The notes beneath the pieces were generated by a model. That model had not been told where the DNA came from. It saw only the letters and a program-made list of their open reading frames with translations, and ran no database searches. Both the position numbers and the translations under genes were made by a program. Of a stretch of 64,000 nucleotides of DNA, positions 8,815 to 18,539 are shown piece after piece. The first letter of the stretch is position 1. Every line of letters starts with the position of its first letter. The DNA is from Aquabacterium sp. (lineage in GTDB: Bacteria > Pseudomonadota > Gammaproteobacteria > Burkholderiales > Burkholderiaceae_C): assembly GCA_029865965.1 (NCBI GenBank), contig JARXAJ010000298.1, positions 36,884 through 100,883 of the forward strand, in the 5' to 3' direction.

Positions 8815-10758
8815 ATGTGCGGAATCACCGGCCTGTTCGATACCCGCAGCGAACGCGCAGTCTCGCGATCGGTGCTGCTCGGGATGAACAACGCGCAGTC
8901 GCACCGCGGCCCCGACGAGGGCAGCCTGCATATCGAGCCTGGGTTGGGCTTCGGCCACCGTCGTTTGTCCATCATCGACATCGCCACGGGCCAGCAGCCT
9001 TTGTTCAACGAAGACCAGTCGGTGGTCGTTGTGTTCAATGGCGAGATCTACAACTACCAGGCGCTGATCCCTGAACTGCAGGCCCTGGGCCATGTCTTCC
9101 ACACCAAGAGCGACACCGAGTGCATCGTGCACGCCTGGGAATCCTGGGGCGAGGCCTGTGTCCAGCGCTTTCGCGGCATGTTCGCGTTTGCGCTGTGGGA
9201 CCGCAACAAGCAGACGCTGTTCATGGCCCGCGATCGCCTGGGCGTCAAGCCCTTGCATTACGCGCTGCTCGCCGACGGCACGCTGCTGTTCGGGTCGGAG
9301 CTGAAGTCTCTCCTGGCACATGGTGGGCTGCGCCGCGACCTGGACCCGCTGGCCGTGGAAGAGTATTTTGCGCTGGGCTACATCGCCGAGCCGCGCACCA
9401 TCTTCCAGCAGGCGAAGAAGCTGCCGCCAGGGCACACGCTCACCATATGCCGGGGCCAGCCGCTGCCGAAGGCCCAGCCGTACTGGGATGTGCGGTTCAC
9501 CGGCGACAACCCCATCAGCGAAGTCGACGCCTGTGATGAACTGGTGATGCGTCTGAAGGAATCGGTGCGCCTGCGCATGATTGCCGAGGTGCCGCTGGGC
9601 GCCTTCCTGTCTGGCGGTGTGGACAGCAGCGCCGTGGTGGCCATGATGGCCTGCCAATCGGACGGCCCGGTCAACACCTGCTCCATCGGCTTCGACGACC
9701 CGGCGTTCAATGAGTCTGCCTTCGCACAGACCGTGGCCGACCGCTACCAGACCCACCACCGGCTGGAGATCGTCAAGAGCGACGACTTCGACCTCATCGA
9801 CACGCTGGCCCGCCTGTATGACGAGCCCTATGCAGACAGCTCGGCCATTCCCACCTACCGGGTGTGCCAGCTGGCACGCAAGCATGTCACGGTGGCGCTG
9901 TCAGGCGACGGTGGCGACGAGAACTTCGGCGGCTACCGCCGCTACCGCATGCACCTGATGGAAGAGCGCATGCGCGGTGCGTTGCCCGAAGGTGTGCGCC
10001 GCCCGCTGTTCGGCTTGCTGGGCCGCATGTACCCCAAGGCCGACTGGGCGCCGCGCATATTCCGCGCCAAGACCACCTTTGAAGGCATGGCGCGCACGTC
10101 GGTCGAGGCCTATTTCCACAGCGTGTCCATCCTGCGCGGCCCCATGCGTGCGCAGCTCTTCAGCGACAAGCTCAAGCGTGAACTGGCCGGCTACAGCGCG
10201 AAAGAGGTCTTCGACTTCCACGCCGCACACGCCGAGACCGATGACCCCTTGGCCATGGTGCAGTATCTCGACCTGAAGACCTACCTGGTGGGCGACATCA
10301 ACACCAAGGTCGATCGCGCCAGCATGGCCCACAGCCTGGAGGTGCGCGAGCCACTGATGGACCACCCGCTGGTCGAGTGGCTGGCCACGCTGCCGCCGCA
10401 TCTGAAGGTGCGTGGCAACGAAGGCAAGGTGCTGCTGAAGAAGGCCATGGAGCCGCACCTGTCCAACGACATCCTGTACCGCCCGAAGATGGGGTTCTCG
10501 GTGCCGCTGGCGCGCTGGTTCCGTGGCCCGCTGAGGCAGCGTGTGCGCGATGCCGTGCTGGGCCCGCGCCTGGAGGCCACCGGATGGTTCAACCGTGGCT
10601 ACCTCGAACACCTGGTCGATGCCCACCAGGCCGGCACCAGCGACTACAGCGCGCCCTTGTGGACGTTGCTGATGTTCGAAGCCTTCCTGCGCACGGTGGT
10701 TGACGCGTCGCCAGGTGCCGCTGCGCGCGCGGGGCAAGCCCAGGCCATCGCGGCCTGA
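8815..10758 (+). CDS. XrtA-associated amidotransferase (asparagine synthetase B family)
   Basis: 647 residues. The mature N-terminus is MCGITGLF, so Cys2 is the glutaminase nucleophile. RGPDEGSLHIEPGLGFGHRRLSI and NGEIYNY follow as in class II amidotransferases. The synthetase half has the pyrophosphate loop LSGGVDSSAVVAMM and ALSGDGGDENFGGYRRYR. AsnB makes an acyl-adenylate and amidates it with glutamine nitrogen. The XrtA-associated branch is thought to amidate a glycan carboxylate or a related acid rather than aspartate; that role is inferred from context. Normal length. A second AsnB-like gene lies at 18540 but lacks this cysteine. Confidence 0.93.
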   Translation: MCGITGLFDTRSERAVSRSVLLGMNNAQSHRGPDEGSLHIEPGLGFGHRRLSIIDIATGQQPLFNEDQSVVVVFNGEIYNYQALIPELQALGHVFHTKSDTECIVHAWESWGEACVQRFRGMFAFALWDRNKQTLFMARDRLGVKPLHYALLADGTLLFGSELKSLLAHGGLRRDLDPLAVEEYFALGYIAEPRTIFQQAKKLPPGHTLTICRGQPLPKAQPYWDVRFTGDNPISEVDACDELVMRLKESVRLRMIAEVPLGAFLSGGVDSSAVVAMMACQSDGPVNTCSIGFDDPAFNESAFAQTVADRYQTHHRLEIVKSDDFDLIDTLARLYDEPYADSSAIPTYRVCQLARKHVTVALSGDGGDENFGGYRRYRMHLMEERMRGALPEGVRRPLFGLLGRMYPKADWAPRIFRAKTTFEGMARTSVEAYFHSVSILRGPMRAQLFSDKLKRELAGYSAKEVFDFHAAHAETDDPLAMVQYLDLKTYLVGDINTKVDRASMAHSLEVREPLMDHPLVEWLATLPPHLKVRGNEGKVLLKKAMEPHLSNDILYRPKMGFSVPLARWFRGPLRQRVRDAVLGPRLEATGWFNRGYLEHLVDAHQAGTSDYSAPLWTLLMFEAFLRTVVDASPGAAARAGQAQAIAA

Positions 10759-10776
10759 CCGACCGGACCAGTCTCG

Positions 10777-12003
10777 ATGAGCCTTCGCATCCTCCATGTG
10801 CTGGACCATTCCATCCCGCTGCACAGTGGCTACACCTTTCGCACGCTGTCCATCCTGCGTGAGCAGCGCAAGCTGGGCTGGGACACGGTGCACCTCACCA
10901 GCCCCAAGCACGCCGCGCCCTTTGTGCCGGAGGAGACGGTGGACGGCTGGACCTTCCACCGCACAGCGCCTGCAGCGCCGGGCGTGAAACTGCCCGGGCT
11001 CGGCGAGGTGGCCCTCATCCGGCAGACCGAACGCCGTCTGCTGGACGTGGCGCAAAAGACCAGGCCCGATGTGTTGCACGCGCATTCGCCCGTGCTCAAT
11101 GCCATCCCGGCGCTGCGGGTGGGCAAGCAGCTCGGCATCCCGGTCGTCTACGAAGTGCGTGCCTTCTGGGAAGACGCTGCCGTCGACCATGGCACCACCA
11201 CCGAAGGCAGCCTGCGTTACCGCCTCACGCGGCGGCTGGAAACCCATGCCCTGCGCAACGCTGACCATGTGTTCACCATCTGTGAAGGCCTGCGCAGCGA
11301 CATCGTGGCGCGCGGCATCCCGGCTGGCAAGGTCACGGTCATCCCCAATGCGGTCGACATCGATGCCTTCGACGTCGGTGGCCAGCCTGATCTGGCATTG
11401 CGGGGCCAGCTCGGTCTCGACGCCAAGACCGTCGTCGGCTTCATCGGCAGTTTCTACGCTTACGAAGGCCTGGACCTGTTGCTGCAGGCCGTGCCGCCCC
11501 TGCTGAGGTTGCGCCCCGATGTGCGTGTGCTGCTGGTCGGTGGTGGCCCGCAGGACGCTGCATTGAAGGCCCAGGCTCAGACCCTGGGCATTGCCGACAA
11601 GGTGATCTTCACCGGCCGTGTGCCGCACCAGGAAGTTCAGCGCTACTACGATCTCATCGACGTGCTGGCCTATCCGCGCCACAGCATGCGGCTGACCGAG
11701 CTCGTCACGCCGCTCAAGCCGCTGGAGGCCATGGCGCAAGGCCGGGTGCTCATTGCGTCAGACGTGGGCGGCCACAAGGAACTCATCCGCGATGGCGACA
11801 CCGGCGTGCTGTTCAAGGCCGGCAGCGTCGACAGCCTGGTGGCTGCGCTCGATGGGCTGATCGGCCAGAGTGCCCGCTGGCCGCAGATCCGCCAGGCCGG
11901 CCGTGCCTTCGTGGAAGGTGAGCGCAACTGGTGCAGCAGCGTGGCGCGTTACCAGGCCGTGTACCAGCGGCTGGTGGGCCGGACTCAACATGCAAGCGTC
12001 TGA
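10777..12003 (+). CDS. GT4 glycosyltransferase, exosortase A-associated
   Basis: 408 residues from ATG 10777. It opens with LRILHVLDHSIPLHSGYTFR, the start seen in the exosortase A-associated glycosyltransferase family (the TIGR04063 type, from memory). It continues with DVLHAHSPVLNAIPAL and the C-domain FIGSFYAYEGLDLLLQA and ELVTPLKPLEAMAQGRVLIA. It is a retaining GT-B enzyme of the cytoplasm. The downstream gene begins 14 bases before its end. Its donor cannot be assigned by sequence alone. Confidence 0.9.
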   Translation: MSLRILHVLDHSIPLHSGYTFRTLSILREQRKLGWDTVHLTSPKHAAPFVPEETVDGWTFHRTAPAAPGVKLPGLGEVALIRQTERRLLDVAQKTRPDVLHAHSPVLNAIPALRVGKQLGIPVVYEVRAFWEDAAVDHGTTTEGSLRYRLTRRLETHALRNADHVFTICEGLRSDIVARGIPAGKVTVIPNAVDIDAFDVGGQPDLALRGQLGLDAKTVVGFIGSFYAYEGLDLLLQAVPPLLRLRPDVRVLLVGGGPQDAALKAQAQTLGIADKVIFTGRVPHQEVQRYYDLIDVLAYPRHSMRLTELVTPLKPLEAMAQGRVLIASDVGGHKELIRDGDTGVLFKAGSVDSLVAALDGLIGQSARWPQIRQAGRAFVEGERNWCSSVARYQAVYQRLVGRTQHASV

Positions 12004-13249
12004 GCGCACGCACGGCGCGCCCCACATCGTCGTGTTGAGCAGTCTGTTTCCAAATGAGATGCAGCCGGGCGCCGGCTTGTTCGTGCGCGAGCGCGCGTTC
12101 CGCCTGGGGGCGCGCTTTCCGCTGTGCGTGGTCTCGCCGGTGCCCTGGTTTCCCCTCCAGGGCCTGCTGCGCAAGCTGCGCCCTGGGGCGCGCCCCGGGG
12201 CGCCCCGCCGAGAGTCGCAACAAGGCTTCGACGTGGGATTTCCGCGTTTCTTTTCGGTGCCCATGCTGCTGCGCCGGCTGGACGGGCTGGCCATGGCACT
12301 GGGCGCTTGGCCACAGTTGCGGCGGCTGAAGCGCCAGGGCCGTCTGGACGTCATCGATGCCCACTTCGGTTACCCCGACGGCCATGCCGCCAGCCTGCTG
12401 GGCCGCTGGCTGGGCGTGCCCGTCACCATCACCTTGCGCGGCACCGAAAGCCGCCATGCGCTGGACCCCCAGCTGCGCCCCTTGCTGACCGCCGGCCTGA
12501 AGCGCGCGGACCGTGTGTTCGCGGTGTCCGAGAGCCTGCGCCAGGTGGCCCTGCAACTGGGCGTGGATCCAGCACGCACCCGCGTGGTGGGCAACGGCGT
12601 GGACATCGCACGCTTCTATCCGTTGCCGAAGGCCGAGTGCCGCGCTGCGCTGCAGCTGCCGGCTGAAGGCCCTGTGCTCATCACCGTGGGTGGCCTCGTC
12701 GAGCGCAAGGGCTTCCACCGCGTGATGGCGGTGCTGCCTGAACTGCTGCGCAGCTTTCCCGCACTGAAGTACATGGTGGTGGGTGGCTCCAGCCCCGAGG
12801 GCGACTGGTCTGTGCAACTGCAGCAGATGGCCCAAGAGCTGCAGTTGCAGGACTGTGTGAAGTTCACCGGGCAGCTGGCGCCCGACGAGCTTCGCAAGGT
12901 GCTGTCTGCGGCCGACGTCTTCGTGCTGTCCACGCGCAACGAAGGCTGGGCCAACGTCTTTCTGGAAGCCATGGCCTGCGGTCTGCCGGTCATCACCACC
13001 AACGTGGGCGGCAATGCCGAGGTGGTGTGCCGCCCTGAACTGGGCGCGGTGCTGCCCTTCGGCGATGCACCGGCATTGACCGAGGCGCTGACGACGGCGC
13101 TTCGGCACCCATGGGACCGTGCGGCAATCCGGCAGCATGCAGAAGAGCATGTGTGGGACCGGCGCATCGATGACCTGGCGCAGGAGTTCATGGCCTTGGC
13201 TCGCCATAGTGCGCCCCGGCCGCAGATGGCGCGGGGAGCTGCGCGTTGA
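11990..13249 (+). CDS. GT4 glycosyltransferase
   Basis: 419 residues if started at ATG 11990, overlapping the preceding gene by 14 bases; the tracked start at 11870 would overlap far more. The N-domain has VVLSSLFPNEMQPGAGLFV and DVIDAHFGYPDGHAASLLG. The donor-binding C-domain has TVGGLVERKGFHRVMAVLP and LSTRNEGWANVFLEAMACGL. The G+C-rich stretch around PGARPGAPRRES looks like a linker insertion. It is coupled to the next gene by a TTGA overlap. Confidence 0.88.
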   Translation: MQASERTHGAPHIVVLSSLFPNEMQPGAGLFVRERAFRLGARFPLCVVSPVPWFPLQGLLRKLRPGARPGAPRRESQQGFDVGFPRFFSVPMLLRRLDGLAMALGAWPQLRRLKRQGRLDVIDAHFGYPDGHAASLLGRWLGVPVTITLRGTESRHALDPQLRPLLTAGLKRADRVFAVSESLRQVALQLGVDPARTRVVGNGVDIARFYPLPKAECRAALQLPAEGPVLITVGGLVERKGFHRVMAVLPELLRSFPALKYMVVGGSSPEGDWSVQLQQMAQELQLQDCVKFTGQLAPDELRKVLSAADVFVLSTRNEGWANVFLEAMACGLPVITTNVGGNAEVVCRPELGAVLPFGDAPALTEALTTALRHPWDRAAIRQHAEEHVWDRRIDDLAQEFMALARHSAPRPQMARGAAR

Positions 13250-14622
13250 GCAGCCTCTACACCAGCGTCGCTTCGCGACTGATCTTTCCGCTGCATGAAC
13301 GGCTCAAGGGGCACTCTTCGGTCGCCATCCGTCAAGGGATGGAGCAGACGCAGTGGTGGCCGCGCGAGCGCCTGCAAGCTCTGCAGCTCGATCGGCTGAA
13401 GGCCTTGCTGCAGCACGTCGGTGCACACGTGCCCTACTACCGCCAGCTGTTCCGGAAGATCGACTTTGACCCGGGCAGCCTGGGCCGGCTGGAAGACCTG
13501 CAGCGCCTGCCGCTGCTGGGCAAGCCCGAGATTCGCGCCAACCTTGAAGCCATGAAGCACGAACAGGCGCGTGACCTGTCGCGCTTCAACACCGGTGGGT
13601 CTTCGGGTGAACCGCTGATCTTCTTCATCGGCAAGGAGCGGGTCAGCCACGATGTCGCTGCGAAGTGGCGTGCCACGCGCTGGTGGGATGTCGATATCGG
13701 CGATTCTGAACTGGTGGTCTGGGGCTCGCCCATCGAACTTGGCGCGCAAGACCGTGTGCGGCGCTGGCGCGACAAGCTGTTGCGTACCGAGTTGTTGCCG
13801 GCGTTCGAAATGAATGAGGCCAAGCTCGACAGCTTTGTCGCAACCATTCGCAACCGCCGGCCGCAGATGCTGTTTGGTTACCCTTCCGCCTTGAGCCACA
13901 TTGCCCGCCACGCGCAGAGTCGGGGCGTCGCCATGGACGATCTCGGCATCCGCACAGCGTTCGTCACCTCCGAGCGTCTGTACGACGACCAGCGCGCGTT
14001 CATCGCGCGCGTGTTCGGCTGCCATGTCGCCAATGGCTACGGTGGACGAGATGCCGGCTTCATCGCCCATGAATGCCCCAGTGGCGGCATGCACATCACG
14101 GCCGAAGACATCATCGTCGAGTTGCTGGACCCGGGCGGCCAGCCGGTGCCCATGGGTGCTGCCGGTGAGATCGTCATCACCCACCTGGCGACGCGTGATT
14201 TCCCGTTCATCCGCTACCGCACCGGTGATGTCGCGGTGATGGATGCAGCCGCTTGCGCCTGTGGCCGTGGCCTGCCGATGCTCAAGGAGATCCAGGGCCG
14301 CACCACCGACTTCGTCGTGGCCGCAGACGGCACCGTGATGCATGGCCTCGCGCTGGTCTACATCCTGCGGGATCTGGCCGGCGTCCAGGCTTTCAAGATC
14401 GTTCAGGAAACGCTGCACCACACGCATGTTCAGTTGGTGACGAGCACCGATTTTCATGGGGATTCAGCAGGTCAGATCATTGCCGGATTCAGGCGCCGCC
14501 TTGGCGCCGATGTCAGGGTCACGCTGGAGCAGGTCGCGGCCATTGCGCCAGAGCGTTCAGGCAAGTTCCGCTACGTGATCAGCCGCGTCACGGAGTCTGC
14601 CGTCCCGGTGCAGCATGCGTGA
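13246..14622 (+). CDS. PaaK/CapK-like adenylate-forming enzyme
   Basis: 458 residues starting at TTG 13246, which overlaps the upstream TGA; no ATG fits before the conserved QWWPRERLQALQLDRLKALL. The family is that of phenylacetate-CoA ligase and CapK. Visible motifs are FNTGGSSGEPLIFFIG (ATP/phosphate loop), ANGYGGRDAGFIAHEC and FPFIRYRTGDVAVM (adenylate-binding aspartate). CapK-like members occur in capsule and EPS clusters, where the acid they activate is mostly unknown. In this operon it could activate an acyl or amino acid substituent for the polysaccharide; that is inference. Its last bases overlap the next ORF by 8 bases. Confidence 0.85.
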   Translation: MSSLYTSVASRLIFPLHERLKGHSSVAIRQGMEQTQWWPRERLQALQLDRLKALLQHVGAHVPYYRQLFRKIDFDPGSLGRLEDLQRLPLLGKPEIRANLEAMKHEQARDLSRFNTGGSSGEPLIFFIGKERVSHDVAAKWRATRWWDVDIGDSELVVWGSPIELGAQDRVRRWRDKLLRTELLPAFEMNEAKLDSFVATIRNRRPQMLFGYPSALSHIARHAQSRGVAMDDLGIRTAFVTSERLYDDQRAFIARVFGCHVANGYGGRDAGFIAHECPSGGMHITAEDIIVELLDPGGQPVPMGAAGEIVITHLATRDFPFIRYRTGDVAVMDAAACACGRGLPMLKEIQGRTTDFVVAADGTVMHGLALVYILRDLAGVQAFKIVQETLHHTHVQLVTSTDFHGDSAGQIIAGFRRRLGADVRVTLEQVAAIAPERSGKFRYVISRVTESAVPVQHA

Positions 14623-15925
14623 CATCCTGGTCGTCGGCATCGTGCTGATCGGGGCGCTCGTGGCATTGCGGCGCCCCTGGATCGGCGTGCTGCTGTGGAC
14701 ATGGCTGTCGCTGATGAATCCGCACCGGTACACCTATGGTTTCGCCTACGACTTTCCGGTGGCGGCGATCGCTGCTGCCAGCGTGCTGGTCGGCATCCTC
14801 ATGACAACGAGCAGGGTCTCACCGTTCAAGTACGGCGGGCCGTCGATCTGGCTCGGAGTGTTCATGGTGTGGATCACCCTGTCCTGGCGCCTGGGTCTTG
14901 ACCCACAGGGCGACTACGAACAGTGGGACAAGGTCATGAAGATCCTGTTGATGGTCCTGGTGGCGGTCATGGTCGTGCGATCAAAAGAACAGATCATTGC
15001 GGTCACGTGGGTCGTGACCGGGTCGCTGGCGCTGCTTGGCATCAAGGGCGGCATCTTCACCATCGCCAATGGCGGCAACTATCGTGTCTGGGGTCCCTCG
15101 GGCAGCTTCATCGAGGAGAACAACGCCATGGCGCTGGCGTTGGTCATGACGATTCCGCTGTTGCGGTTTTTCCACATGCAGGTCCAGAACAAGCTCGGTT
15201 CCAGATTGCTGTTGCTGTCCATGGTGCTGCTGGCGGCTTCTGCTTTGGGATCGCACTCGCGGGGGGGGCTGGTTGCGATCGCCGCCATGACCGTGTTGAT
15301 GTGGGTGCGCGGTGGTTGCCGGTTGTCGACCGGCCTGTTGCTCGGCATTGTCGGCATCGGCCTGGTGGCATTCATGCCAGAACACTGGACGGCGCGCATG
15401 TCCACCATCGAAGAGTACGACACCGACGACTCCTCGATGGGTCGAATCGCCGCGTGGTGGACTGCGTGGAACGCGGCATTCAGTCATCCTTTCGGCGTCG
15501 GGTTCAATGCGGCAAGGCCAGACTTGTTCCTGACCTTCTCTCCCTATCAGTTGCAATATGGAACGCCTGTGGCGCACAGCATCTATTTCCAGATTCTTGG
15601 CCACCACGGGTTCATCGGCCTGTTCATCTGGCTGGGGATGTGGGTGTCCACATGGCGCATTGCCACTGCAATCCGACGGGCATCCACCGCACAGCCTGAG
15701 CTGAAGTGGTGTGGCGACCTCGCCGCCATGCTGCAGGTGTCCATGTTCGGTTACTTCGTCGGTGGCGCGTTTCTCAACCTCGCGTACTTCGATCTGCCCT
15801 ACAACTCCTTGGTGATCCTGGTACTGGTCTGGGCCTGGATCAAGCGCAAGGCTTGGCTCACGGAGCCGACACCGGTGCGGCCGTTCTGGTTGCGGGTCCC
15901 CGGGCTGCAAGGCCTGGCGCGGTGA
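14615..15925 (+). CDS. O-antigen ligase/polymerase-like protein, exosortase A-associated (Wzy-type)
   Basis: 436 residues with about ten to twelve membrane helices. The N-terminus RRPWIGVLLWTWLSLMNPHR and the loop AFSHPFGVGFNAARPDLF match the family annotated as putative O-glycosylation ligase of exosortase A systems (the TIGR03097 type, from memory). A large periplasmic loop contains YQLQYGTPVAHSIYFQILGHHGFIG, with the histidine/arginine region expected in Wzy_C proteins. It probably polymerises or ligates the lipid-linked repeat units in the periplasm. A run of eight G lies inside the gene at SHSRGGLVAI. The stop overlaps the GTG of the deacetylase. Confidence 0.9.
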   Translation: MRDILVVGIVLIGALVALRRPWIGVLLWTWLSLMNPHRYTYGFAYDFPVAAIAAASVLVGILMTTSRVSPFKYGGPSIWLGVFMVWITLSWRLGLDPQGDYEQWDKVMKILLMVLVAVMVVRSKEQIIAVTWVVTGSLALLGIKGGIFTIANGGNYRVWGPSGSFIEENNAMALALVMTIPLLRFFHMQVQNKLGSRLLLLSMVLLAASALGSHSRGGLVAIAAMTVLMWVRGGCRLSTGLLLGIVGIGLVAFMPEHWTARMSTIEEYDTDDSSMGRIAAWWTAWNAAFSHPFGVGFNAARPDLFLTFSPYQLQYGTPVAHSIYFQILGHHGFIGLFIWLGMWVSTWRIATAIRRASTAQPELKWCGDLAAMLQVSMFGYFVGGAFLNLAYFDLPYNSLVILVLVWAWIKRKAWLTEPTPVRPFWLRVPGLQGLAR

Positions 15926-16902
15926 ACCGCCTGCTGCGGCTGGCATTCGGCTTGGCAAGCGGGCATGCCACGGATCGCCGTCTGTCGGTCCTGAACTTCC
16001 ATCGTGTGTCGGCAGAGCCTGACCCGCTGTTTCCTGGCGAGATGTATGCCGAACGGTTCGATCGCCTGTGCGCGATGTTGAAGCACTGCGCGCACGTGAT
16101 GCCACTCGATACCGCCGTTGCAGCCCTGCGCGACCAGCGACTGCCAGCGCGTGCGCTCGCCATCACCTTTGACGACGGTTACGCCGACAACCATGACCAG
16201 GCATTGCCTGTTCTGCGTCGACATGGGCTGACAGCCACATTCTTCGTTGCCACCGGGTTCATGGGCGGGGGCTGCATGTGGAACGACCGCATCATCGAGT
16301 CTGTGCGCCGATGCAAGTCCGCCGAACTCGACCTGCGCCCGCAGGGGCTGGGGTTGCACCGGATGGGCGATATCGACAGCCAGCGTCGGGCGATCGAATC
16401 CTTGATTGCAGCGATCAAGTACCGGCAACCAGCCGAACGACTCGAACGATGTGATGCCATCGCCGCCGCTGCTGGCGTCACCATGCCGACCGATCTGATG
16501 ATGACGTGGGAACAAGTTCGGGCGTTGCATGCTTCGGGCATGCAAATCGGCGCGCACACGGTCGATCACCCGATCCTGGCCGAACTGGATGCCGCCGAGG
16601 CGGCCTATCAAATCGCGCAGAGCAGGCAGACTCTGCAAGCCATGCTGGGTGCGCCGGTGACGCTGTTCGCCTATCCGAACGGCCGGCTTGGCCAGGATGT
16701 CAGTCCACGTACGGTGGATGTGCTGCGCCCGCTTGGTTTTGACGCCGCAGTCACCACTGAGCCAGGAGCGGCAGATGGCCAAACGGACCTTCTGCTCATC
16801 CCCCGGTTTACCCCCTGGGATGCGGATCCCCGACGTTTCATGTTGCGCCTGGTGCACAACCTCTTGCGCAGCAGGTTTGCGGGGTCAGTCAACTCACGCT
16901 GA
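15922..16902 (+). CDS. Polysaccharide deacetylase (NodB homology domain)
   Basis: 326 residues from GTG 15922, which overlaps the upstream TGA; the longer tracked start lies inside the ligase gene. NodB motif 1 is AITFDDGYADN (catalytic base and metal aspartates) at about residue 80. Motif 2 is GAHTVDHPILAEL, with the metal histidines. Motif 3 is FAYPNGRLGQDV. These are carbohydrate esterase 4 features, so it should remove N- or O-acetyl groups from a sugar. I see no clear signal peptide. It is the last gene of the + strand operon and converges on the PEP-CTERM gene. XrtA clusters often include such a deacetylase. Confidence 0.9.
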   Translation: MNRLLRLAFGLASGHATDRRLSVLNFHRVSAEPDPLFPGEMYAERFDRLCAMLKHCAHVMPLDTAVAALRDQRLPARALAITFDDGYADNHDQALPVLRRHGLTATFFVATGFMGGGCMWNDRIIESVRRCKSAELDLRPQGLGLHRMGDIDSQRRAIESLIAAIKYRQPAERLERCDAIAAAAGVTMPTDLMMTWEQVRALHASGMQIGAHTVDHPILAELDAAEAAYQIAQSRQTLQAMLGAPVTLFAYPNGRLGQDVSPRTVDVLRPLGFDAAVTTEPGAADGQTDLLLIPRFTPWDADPRRFMLRLVHNLLRSRFAGSVNSR

Positions 16903-16977
16903 CCGACTCGGGCCCAGTCAACTTTCCGGCCAAGTGCGGCGGAGCGCTCACCAGCGCCTCGCAACGGCCCGAAGACA

Positions 16978-18435
16978 TCAGGCCCGTGTGCGACGATTCC
17001 TGATGGAAACGACAAAGCCCAACCCCAGGACCAGAAGCAGGCCAGCCGCCGGCTCGGGTACCGGATTGGTGATGTCAGCCACTTTGAACATCCAGGCAGG
17101 CGCGTCCCCGGTGCCCGGACCGAACCCACTGCCCAACAGCGGAAAATAGGTCTCCAAGGCGACGAATGCATTCAGTTCTGCAACATAGTCCCACTTGCCA
17201 AGAACGCCGCCATTGTTGGGCTGGGTTGCCCTCGGCTGCGCGTCAGTGGTGCTGCCAATGACATCGACCACCCAGGTGGTTTCGAGATTGCCACCCATGT
17301 CGAAGGTCGCCTGGGTACGGTAAACCGTCCCACCATCCTTTTGGTTCCACAGGAAGATGGATCCATCTTCGGTGTTGGCGTCCATGCCGTAGAACTTGCT
17401 CATCACGAACGGCGTGCCATCGGCAAACACGAGCCGGACGGCCACATCACCGTTTGCGCCCGGTGCTGCAGCATTGTTGTTGGCAAGATTCCAGACCGAC
17501 AGGTCGGAACCGCGGGCAGCGCCACTACCGTCAATGACGGTGGCGAGGTACAAGCCGTTCAGCGGATCGACGGTTGCCGTGTGTTGGAAGGTGAAGTTTC
17601 CACTGGTCATCGACCCGACGACTTGCCAGGTGTCGGTTTCGCCAGCAGACAGCTTGCCCAGTTCATACCGGTACAGGGAGACGAAGCCGCCCGCATTCGG
17701 GCTGCTGATGTAGACGACATCCTTGCCGTTCTCGCTGCGGTATCCAGTGGCGGAGTCCACATAGCTTGCGGGTTGCGGCCCAGAACCGGTGTTGAACCGG
17801 TTGGACCACATGTTGCCGCCCGCAGCTGTTGGCGAATAGCCGGAGCCTGTCGTCCCACCCACCAGATTGGGATTTGCTTTCATGGGGTCCCACAGCCAAG
17901 GCCCCGTGCGGCCGGCGGCGCTTTGCATGTTGGCGCCACTGTTGTAGGCCGCTCCTCCGAAAGTGATGAACCTGTCATTGATCGGCAGGTAGAGGTTGTT
18001 GTCGTAGGTGTGCGCCGCCTGCGGGGCTGCGCCATCGACAACGAACAAGGTGCCCGGCGCGATACGGCTTGGCAGCGAGCCGCGGCTCCATCGGCCGGTC
18101 TCTCCATCCAGGACATACAACTCGTTGCCGGCGTAGTTGGCATGGCCCCCGCCATAGATCAGCAGGTCACCCCGCTTGCTGTCCCAGGCGGCAGAACTCC
18201 AGGCCGAGACCACCGCGCCAGGAGGACCATCGGGCCGCAAGGGGCCGGTGGGCAAGAAGGCGTCTGAGAAGGTGTTGGTGTTGACCTTTGTCCAGCCGTA
18301 CACGGGCGTTGCATCCAGCAACGACGTGAGGCGACTGAGTTCGGTTGCCTGGCTCGATGCCCCAACGGTGAGGGCGGCGAGCATGGCCCATGCCCGAATC
18401 GAAGTGCTACGCAGTGCGTGAGTCGGTTTGATCAT
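16978..18435 (-). CDS. PEP-CTERM sorting-domain protein with kelch/galactose-oxidase-like repeats
   Basis: 485 residues if started at ATG 18435, which has AAAGG ten bases upstream; ATGs at 18444 and 18453 are also possible, and the tracked 18834 start is not. A signal peptide (AWAMLAALTVGASSQA) is followed by a beta-rich region with kelch-like turns such as LLIYGGGHANYAGNELYVLD and DRFITFGGAAYN. The C-terminus is a complete exosortase tail: VPEP, a hydrophobic helix (AAGLLLVLGLGFVVSI) and a final basic RNRRTRA. XrtA should cut near PEP. The protein lies at the 3' end of the - strand glycan operon, so it may be exported together with the polysaccharide. The ligand of the propeller is unknown. 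Confidence 0.88.
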   Translation of the reverse strand: MIKPTHALRSTSIRAWAMLAALTVGASSQATELSRLTSLLDATPVYGWTKVNTNTFSDAFLPTGPLRPDGPPGAVVSAWSSAAWDSKRGDLLIYGGGHANYAGNELYVLDGETGRWSRGSLPSRIAPGTLFVVDGAAPQAAHTYDNNLYLPINDRFITFGGAAYNSGANMQSAAGRTGPWLWDPMKANPNLVGGTTGSGYSPTAAGGNMWSNRFNTGSGPQPASYVDSATGYRSENGKDVVYISSPNAGGFVSLYRYELGKLSAGETDTWQVVGSMTSGNFTFQHTATVDPLNGLYLATVIDGSGAARGSDLSVWNLANNNAAAPGANGDVAVRLVFADGTPFVMSKFYGMDANTEDGSIFLWNQKDGGTVYRTQATFDMGGNLETTWVVDVIGSTTDAQPRATQPNNGGVLGKWDYVAELNAFVALETYFPLLGSGFGPGTGDAPAWMFKVADITNPVPEPAAGLLLVLGLGFVVSIRNRRTRA

Positions 18436-18539
18436 GGTTGTCATGCCTTTCATTGCTTCGAATCTTACTGAAGCTCGCCGCTGTCCAGGAGCCATCAAGT
18501 GGCCCCTGACCAAGGGGGTGACATGAAACAAAGTAGGCG

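Noticed and set aside
15261-15268. Run of eight G inside the Wzy-like gene, possible phase-variation tract
   Set aside because: It encodes conserved glycines in frame and eight G is not exceptional at this base composition.
16903-16977. Hairpin GCGCT-CACC-AGCGC between the convergent deacetylase and PEP-CTERM genes
   Set aside because: The stem is only five pairs and there is no U-run, so it cannot be called a terminator.
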